Shown here in pieces: positions 6,555-11,301 of a stretch of 11,301 bases of DNA. The notes below the pieces were generated by a model, which saw only the letters and a program-made list of their open reading frames with translations, was not told the DNA's origin and did no database searches. The DNA is taken from the NCBI GenBank assembly GCA_023807065.1, contig JAJJLU010001041.1:1-11301 (forward strand). Direction: 5' to 3'. This stretch comes from Isotricha intestinalis (taxonomy: Eukaryota > Ciliophora > Litostomatea > Vestibuliferida > Isotrichidae). Within the stretch, counting starts at the first letter, position 1, and each line of letters opens with the position of its first letter. The position numbers and the translations under genes are program-made.

Positions 6555-8192
6555 ATGGGATGTTGTTTAATTGCTGAATCAAAAGATGATTTCAAAGGAT
6601 ATAGAATAGTAAAAGGGAAAGAAAAAAAATTTGAAGTGAAAAAATATGGAAAAACAAATATAAACAAAGAAATCAAAAAAGGAGAAAATAATCAAATAAT
6701 TCAAAATCCAAATATAATAAATCCAAGAAAGGAAATTTTAAATAATCAAAAAAATAAAACAAAAATCAAAACTTCAAAAATTACAAAAAAAGAAAGCACA
6801 AAATTATTTAATTCAAACATAAAAAATAAATTAGAAGAATATAATTTAATAGAAAATTTTAGATATAATAATAATCAATTTTGTGAAACAAGGGAATTTT
6901 TTACACATAAAGATTTTATAAAAGGAGAAATAAAAGGAAAAGGAAGATTTGGAATTGTTTATTCAGGTTTATGTTCAAATTCAGGTGAAATTGTTGCTAT
7001 TAAAATATATGATAATATATCTAAAGAAAAAATAGAAAATATTTGTGATAATATTAAAGATTTATATTATTTAAATCATCCTAATTTAATTAGGGCTATT
7101 CCTTTAATTGATTCTTGTAATTTAATTAATTTTAATGGTAAAGAACATTTTTCTATTATCTATGAAATTAGTAATGGTGATAGTTTAAAAGATTTAATAA
7201 ATAAATTTGGTGAATTAAGTGAAATAATTCTACAAAAATATTCTTTTGATATTTTACAAGGGTTACAATATTTACATATTAGAAAAATTATTCATAAAAA
7301 TATTAAATCAAGTAATATTTTAGTAGATAGTAATGGAACTATTAGAATTTCTGATTCTTTAATTGATAGTATTATTTTAGGAGAAGGAAAAGAAATGTAT
7401 GATAATATTATTAATGGAAATAACTTATTAGATGATAAAAATAATAATATTGACTTTTATATACCTTCTTTTTTTATTAATAATTGTAAAAATAAAAATT
7501 ATGAAATTAATCAAAGTTATGATTTATGGTGTTTAGGTTGTATTATTATTGAAAGTTTCACAGGGAAAAATCCTTATTCAGATAAAAATTTTTCAAATCA
7601 AAATGAATTTATAAATTATTTAAATAAAAATCCAAATTTAACACCTTCAATTCCTAAAAATTTATCAAATGAATGTAAAGAATTTTTAAATATATTATTT
7701 GATTATAATCAAACATCTCAAAATGATATTTACACAAAATTATTTAATTTAGATTTCTTTAAAAATTATATGAATAATAATAACGGAAATAATAGGAATT
7801 CAAATGTAAGTTTTTCATATGATAAAAGTTCAATAAAAGGTTCTTCAATAACATTAAATAATATATTTAATGTTAATGTTTCAAATAATAGAAAAAATAG
7901 TAATTTAGGTCAAACTTTACAACAATTACAAGTTATAAATATTCTAAATGCTAATGAAAATCCTACTTTTAGTATTACTATTAGTGGAATTTCTAGTAGA
8001 AATTCTAATATGTATCAAAGTAATAAATCTAGTTTTTTATATGGAAGTTATGTTAAAGGAAAAAATAATAATGGTAATAATAATATTATTATGGATGAAG
8101 TTCCTGAAGCTAATCTTGAACAATCTCCTATTACTGTTAAGGATAATGAAAAAAATATTTATAATTTTGAGGAAAAGAATGTTGAAAAATAG
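6555..8192 (+). CDS. MAP3K-like pseudokinase with acylation-type N terminus
   Basis: A 545-residue protein. It begins MGCCLIAES, with Gly2, Cys3 and Cys4 suitable for myristoyl and palmitoyl anchoring, followed by about 110 Lys/Asn-rich residues. The kinase fold runs from about 118 to 405. The glycine loop GKGRFGIVYSG (128-138) and VAIK Lys150 are intact, and HPNL, LQGLQYLH and SSNILVDSNGTIRISD resemble STE11/MAP3K kinases. Catalytic features are lost: HRD is HKN (247-249, Asp to Asn), DFG is DSL (267-269), the APE position reads PSF (304-306), and helix-C Glu appears to be Asn166. The structural DLW (323-325) remains. It could still bind ATP but should not transfer phosphate efficiently, so a scaffold or allosteric role is inferred. 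The tail after 405 is Asn/Ser-rich and probably disordered. It lies 190 bases after the STK32-like gene on the same strand. The stop is TAG. Confidence 0.87.
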   Translation: MGCCLIAESKDDFKGYRIVKGKEKKFEVKKYGKTNINKEIKKGENNQIIQNPNIINPRKEILNNQKNKTKIKTSKITKKESTKLFNSNIKNKLEEYNLIENFRYNNNQFCETREFFTHKDFIKGEIKGKGRFGIVYSGLCSNSGEIVAIKIYDNISKEKIENICDNIKDLYYLNHPNLIRAIPLIDSCNLINFNGKEHFSIIYEISNGDSLKDLINKFGELSEIILQKYSFDILQGLQYLHIRKIIHKNIKSSNILVDSNGTIRISDSLIDSIILGEGKEMYDNIINGNNLLDDKNNNIDFYIPSFFINNCKNKNYEINQSYDLWCLGCIIIESFTGKNPYSDKNFSNQNEFINYLNKNPNLTPSIPKNLSNECKEFLNILFDYNQTSQNDIYTKLFNLDFFKNYMNNNNGNNRNSNVSFSYDKSSIKGSSITLNNIFNVNVSNNRKNSNLGQTLQQLQVINILNANENPTFSITISGISSRNSNMYQSNKSSFLYGSYVKGKNNNGNNNIIMDEVPEANLEQSPITVKDNEKNIYNFEEKNVEK

Positions 8193-8721
8193 ATTATTGA
8201 ATTTAATTAATTTTTAGTATATTAATTAATTTGAAATTTTTTACAGTTTTATCTTGTTTTAAAAATGTATGATGTCGATACTGAAGGATATTTTTATATA
8301 TATTAAAAGAACTTTATATTTATTTATATTTGAATATAATATATAAATAATGATTTAAAAAAAATAGTTCAATTAAACAGACAATAATATAATTAAATTT
8401 CTTAAATACATTCTACCATAAATTTATACTATGATTAAATTTATTAAAATCACCCACTGAATATAAATTGTAAAATCTTAAAATCTTATACAAACTTATT
8501 GTTATTATCATCAATATTTCTTTTAGTGATTTTTTTTCAAATTGATTCAATTTATTCAATTATTTTTATATTTATTATAAATAACAGTAACTTTCTTTTA
8601 ATTTTTTTTGGGTTTATTTTAAGATTCTCAATTTTCCATTTTTAAAATAGTAAATTTTTTAAATTTAAAAAAACTAAAAGAATAGAAAAATTATACATAA
8701 ATTAAAATTTAAGAAATATAA
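8193..8721. other. Convergent intergenic spacer, nothing recognised
   Basis: About 530 bases lie between the 3' ends of the MAP3K-like gene (+) and the centrin-like gene (minus). Reading all frames I found only short, interrupted stretches rich in Ile, Lys and Asn, none matching a known family. There are A/T palindromic stretches (for example around 8320-8348), but such pairs are expected by chance at this base composition. Confidence 0.5.
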
Positions 8722-9189
8722 TTAATTAAAATTAGGTTTATTCATTATTTCATAAAATTCATTAAAAGTAATTTCTTTTCCATTTTTTGTAACAGTTTTT
8801 ATTATATCTTCAATAACTTTATCATCCATATGATCACCAATATCATTTAATATTTTTTTTATATCATTAATATTAATTCCTTCTGAGTTAGGATTAGTTT
8901 TAAATAAATGAAATATTCTTTTTAAATTATCTTTTGATTCTCTTGATATTATTTCTTCTTTTATTAAATCAATAAATTCTTCAAAATTTATTCCTTCTTT
9001 ATATAATTCATTTTCTTTTATATTTCCTATAAATTCATATATTATTGGATTTTTAGATTCTAATCCTAATGTTTTCATTGCTTCAAAAATTTCATTTGGA
9101 GATATTTTTTCTGTTTCTTCATTTATAAATAAATCAAATGCTTGTTTTAAATCATCTATCTCTTCTTGAGAAAGACATTTATTTTTCAT
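8722..9189 (-). CDS. Centrin/calmodulin-like EF-hand protein with degenerate loops
   Basis: A 155-residue protein of the usual length for centrin or calmodulin, with four helix-loop-helix units. It opens LSQEEIDDLKQAFDLF, continues FEAMKTLGLESK and INFEEFIDLI, then SRESKDNLKRIFHLF, and ends ITFNEFYEIMN. The SRESKDNL linker and the LGLES segment fit centrin better than calmodulin. The loops are unusual: loop 1 (22-33) is INEETEKISPNE, loop 4 (133-144) is VTKNGKEITFNE, and loops 2 and 3 also lack Asp at position 1 and carry shifts in spacing. Calcium binding should be weak or absent. Centrins act at basal bodies and in contractile filaments; here a structural, calcium-independent role is inferred. 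The ATG follows an A run, the stop is TAA, and the gene converges on the MAP3K-like gene. Confidence 0.85.
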   Translation of the reverse strand: MKNKCLSQEEIDDLKQAFDLFINEETEKISPNEIFEAMKTLGLESKNPIIYEFIGNIKENELYKEGINFEEFIDLIKEEIISRESKDNLKRIFHLFKTNPNSEGININDIKKILNDIGDHMDDKVIEDIIKTVTKNGKEITFNEFYEIMNKPNFN

Positions 9190-9196
9190 TTTTTAA

Positions 9197-9504
9197 AAAA
9201 TATTTATATATTTTTTCGTCAAATTTGTTGTTGTAAAGGAAATAATCAATCTAATAATAAAGGAACAAAATTATAAAGGGAATGATGATAATCAAAAAAC
9301 AATCAATAATATAATTTTTCCTAATCTTAAAGATTTTTAGTTTTTATATTAATATAGTCATTTTTTACTAAAAATGTTAATAACATCAAAAATCTCTTTG
9401 GCAATTTAAAAAAATTAAAAACTATTCCAAAAAAATTTATTGAAAAAGTAAAAAATAAAGAATATATAATAGAAGGTTGTGAGTCTTTAGATAAAAAAAA
9501 TTAA
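9197..9504 (+). pseudogene. Probable remnant of a second DUF285-like gene
   Basis: Two adjacent open stretches in different frames read like one broken protein. The first (9197-9340) has no start codon and ends in NNIIFPNLKDF before a TAG. The second (9358-9504) reads TKNVNNIKNLFGNLKKLKTIP, then KKFIEKVKNKEYIIEGCESL, and ends in TAA. NVNNIKNLFGNLKKL matches the DUF285/BspA repeat pattern and parallels ENVKGLFYNC in the intact gene at 1510. No GT..AG pair clearly joins the two frames. It sits in the spacer between the centrin-like and NEK-like genes, on the opposite strand. Short length and lack of a start make decay the best reading; a chance resemblance remains possible. Confidence 0.42.
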
Positions 9505-9516
9505 CAAATTTTTTAA

Positions 9517-10974
9517 TCATTTTAATTTTTTTTTTATTGAACTTTTTCCTTTAATATTTTTATCTTTATAATTATTAGAAAAATTAAAAGACAAATGCTT
9601 CTTTAAATTATTTTTAGTATTTTTATTTTCATTAACTTTATTAATTATATTTTTATAAAGTTTAGGAACACTATCATTTTTCTTTTGCTTATTTTTCTTA
9701 TAAAAATCAATAGGATAAGAAGTAGAAAAATTTGTATTTTGGTTAAAAATAGCATTAAAATTTCTAGGAGAAGTAAATTTAATATTCGAACTTTTAATTT
9801 TATTATATATTAAATATTCTTCTTTTTTTTTTTCTTGATTATTTTTTTTTAATCTTTTTAAATGTTTACAAGAATTACATCTTTCATTAGAAATACTTTT
9901 TCCATTATTAAAATTTAAACTAATATCTAAATCTGTTTTAATTAATAAATTTTCATTTTTAATTCCAATTTGCATACTTTTAATACTTTTTCTTTTTTCT
10001 TTATGATAATATTTCACTTTATTAATATTATTATTATCAATAATATTTTTTTTTTTCATTAAATAATTTCGTAAATCTAAATCTTCAATAAAAGGAATTT
10101 TATCAATAATCCATCCTGAACCAAATGATAAAACATTTAAATATTTCATAGGATTATAAATATGATTTAAAATAATAGAATTATTTAAAAGTTGATTAAT
10201 ATTAGGTCTACTTAATTTATTATTTTTTAACATTAAAGAAATAATTTCAAATAATTCACAAGAATAAATATCATTATCATTAAAATTTATTTTTCCTTTA
10301 AGTAAATTAGAATAAAAATCAACTTGACAAAAATCAGAAGAAGAAAAACACATTTCATAAATACACATTCCAATACTCCATATATCACAATTTGAATCAT
10401 AAGATTCTTTTTTTATTATTTCTGGAGGAGAATAAAAGTAATTTAATGAAGAAAATAAATCCTTTAATAATGATTCTTTTTGATATTCACATAAATTAAA
10501 TCCTCCTAATTTAATTTTATTATTTTCATAAAGAAAAAAATTTCCATTTTTTATATTATGATGAATTATATTATTCATATGTAAAGGATAAATTGAATAT
10601 AACATTTGAATTAAAAATTCCCAAATTATATTTTCTTCAAAAGGAGAATTTTTTTTTATTATTAATTGTTGTAAGGTTTTTTTTTCAAAATAATCTACTA
10701 TTAAATAATAAAATTCATCTTCTATTATTATATCATAACAATGAATTAAATTTTCATGATAAGGTAAACTTACATATATTCTTATTTCATTTATTTCAAA
10801 ATCTGTTAATTTTTCTGATATTCCAATATTGCGATTAAATCTTATCATACAATAAATTTTTTTTGTTTCTTTTTCAATGACTTTTGATATTGTTTTGTTT
10901 TTAGATTGTTCTATTATTTCAATTAATTCATATTTTGATGGTCCTAATAATTCAAATGTTATTGTATTTAACAT
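9517..10974 (-). CDS. NEK-like pseudokinase
   Basis: A 485-residue protein with a kinase fold at about 15-275. The arrangement HENLIHCYDIIIEDEFYYLI, then FLIQMLYSIYPLH, then IKNGNFFLYENNKIKLGGF closely follows NEK kinases. Almost every catalytic element is lost: the glycine loop has no Gly (IIEQSKNKTISKV, 20-32), the VAIK Lys is Arg45, HRD is HHN (138-140), and DFG is GFN (158-160). Structural motifs persist: Glu63 in helix C, YSPPE (181-185), CDIWSIGMCIYEM with Asp197, and SRPNINQLL. It should neither bind ATP normally nor catalyse, so a scaffold or regulatory role is inferred; some NEK relatives in other organisms act at cilia or basal bodies. The tail (about 290-485) is Lys/Asn/Ser-rich and disordered. 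The start is the first ATG after an A run. The stop is TGA, with TAA ten codons further on at 9489-9487. The open frame of 1458 bases shows it is not a decayed gene. Confidence 0.87.
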   Translation of the reverse strand: MLNTITFELLGPSKYELIEIIEQSKNKTISKVIEKETKKIYCMIRFNRNIGISEKLTDFEINEIRIYVSLPYHENLIHCYDIIIEDEFYYLIVDYFEKKTLQQLIIKKNSPFEENIIWEFLIQMLYSIYPLHMNNIIHHNIKNGNFFLYENNKIKLGGFNLCEYQKESLLKDLFSSLNYFYSPPEIIKKESYDSNCDIWSIGMCIYEMCFSSSDFCQVDFYSNLLKGKINFNDNDIYSCELFEIISLMLKNNKLSRPNINQLLNNSIILNHIYNPMKYLNVLSFGSGWIIDKIPFIEDLDLRNYLMKKKNIIDNNNINKVKYYHKEKRKSIKSMQIGIKNENLLIKTDLDISLNFNNGKSISNERCNSCKHLKRLKKNNQEKKKEEYLIYNKIKSSNIKFTSPRNFNAIFNQNTNFSTSYPIDFYKKNKQKKNDSVPKLYKNIINKVNENKNTKNNLKKHLSFNFSNNYKDKNIKGKSSIKKKLK

Positions 10975-11228
10975 TTTTTTTTAAATATTTTATTTAATAA
11001 AATAAATATATTATTTTATGAATATAATTTAATTGATTAAATATAAAACAAAAATTAAAAATACATTAAGTTTGATATTATAGTTCAAAAAAAAGTATCT
11101 TTATTAAAAATAAGAAAACAGTAAAAATGTAAATTTCAAAATAGTGAAACAATTTTTTTAAGTTTTATAAAAATCTTTATTCTTGGAAAAAGTAATTTTT
11201 TATGAATAAATAAATTTTTAAATAAAAA

Positions 11229-11301
11229 ATGAGTATTTGAAAATCAATCAACGATAAAAAGAAGAAATAAAAAAAGAAAAAATGAAAAAATTAATTGAAA
11301 G
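11229..11301 (+). CDS. Possible 5' end of a further gene (partial, spliced)
   Basis: An ATG at 11229 stands in the same AAATAAAAA context as the starts at 1510 and 4987. Unspliced it meets TGA after three codons. Removing a 29-nt GT..AG segment (11233-11261) would instead give MKEIKKEKMKKLIE, open to the window edge. The segment is similar in length to the proven 28-nt intron but ends AAAAAG, not TAG. The sequence is too short and too A-rich to identify a product, and an A-rich leader could look like this by chance. Confidence 0.25.

Noticed and set aside
8320..8348. A/T inverted repeat that could be a hairpin or terminator
   Set aside because: At this base composition such pairs arise by chance; there is no G/C stem or conserved position.

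Overview
The window looks like the left end of an extremely AT-rich nuclear chromosome of a protist, most likely a ciliate macronuclear chromosome. The + strand opens with five perfect TCCCCAA units, oriented as the C-rich strand of a left telomere. One kinase gene needs a 28-nt GT..AG intron. Intact genes are packed between AT-rich spacers, with A-rich stretches just before their ATGs. The intact reading frames contain no internal TAA or TAG, so the Tetrahymena/Paramecium code is not used. TAA, TAG and TGA all appear as apparent ends. A standard-code ciliate lineage (for example litostome/rumen ciliates) would fit, but this is inference and not proven by the window.

Layout. Positions 1-35 are telomere and 36-560 are non-coding subtelomere. 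At 561-1311 (minus) lies a decayed Mei2-type RNA-binding gene whose RRM core is still readable. An intact gene at 1510-2193 (+) encodes a short DUF285/BspA-like repeat protein with a possible myristoylation signal and a Glu/Lys tail. At 2506-3938 (minus) lies a heavily frameshifted gene in which a Rab-like small GTPase domain is followed by MORN repeats. At 4107-4652 (minus) is an unrecognised charged protein.

From 4987 onward there is a signalling cluster. It contains an STK32/YANK-like AGC kinase (4987-6364, + strand, one tiny intron) that keeps most catalytic residues. Next are a MAP3K-like pseudokinase (6555-8192, +), a centrin-like EF-hand protein with degenerate calcium loops (8722-9189, minus), a fragment resembling a second DUF285 gene (9197-9504, +), and a NEK-like pseudokinase (9517-10974, minus). 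The right edge may hold the start of another + strand gene with a 29-nt intron.

How the genes relate. All three intact + strand genes begin Met-Gly, with Cys or Ser placed as in acylated proteins, which suggests membrane-anchored signalling proteins. Two of the three kinases have lost the catalytic Asp of the HRD motif, both by Asp-to-Asn, so they more likely act as scaffolds or regulators. The lesions in the Mei2 and Rab-MORN genes are mostly 1-nt indels, many at A or T runs, plus stops where Trp or Leu is expected. The neighbouring long genes have no such breaks, so decay is a better explanation than poor sequence. No operon-like arrangement, RNA gene, transposon or CRISPR array was seen.
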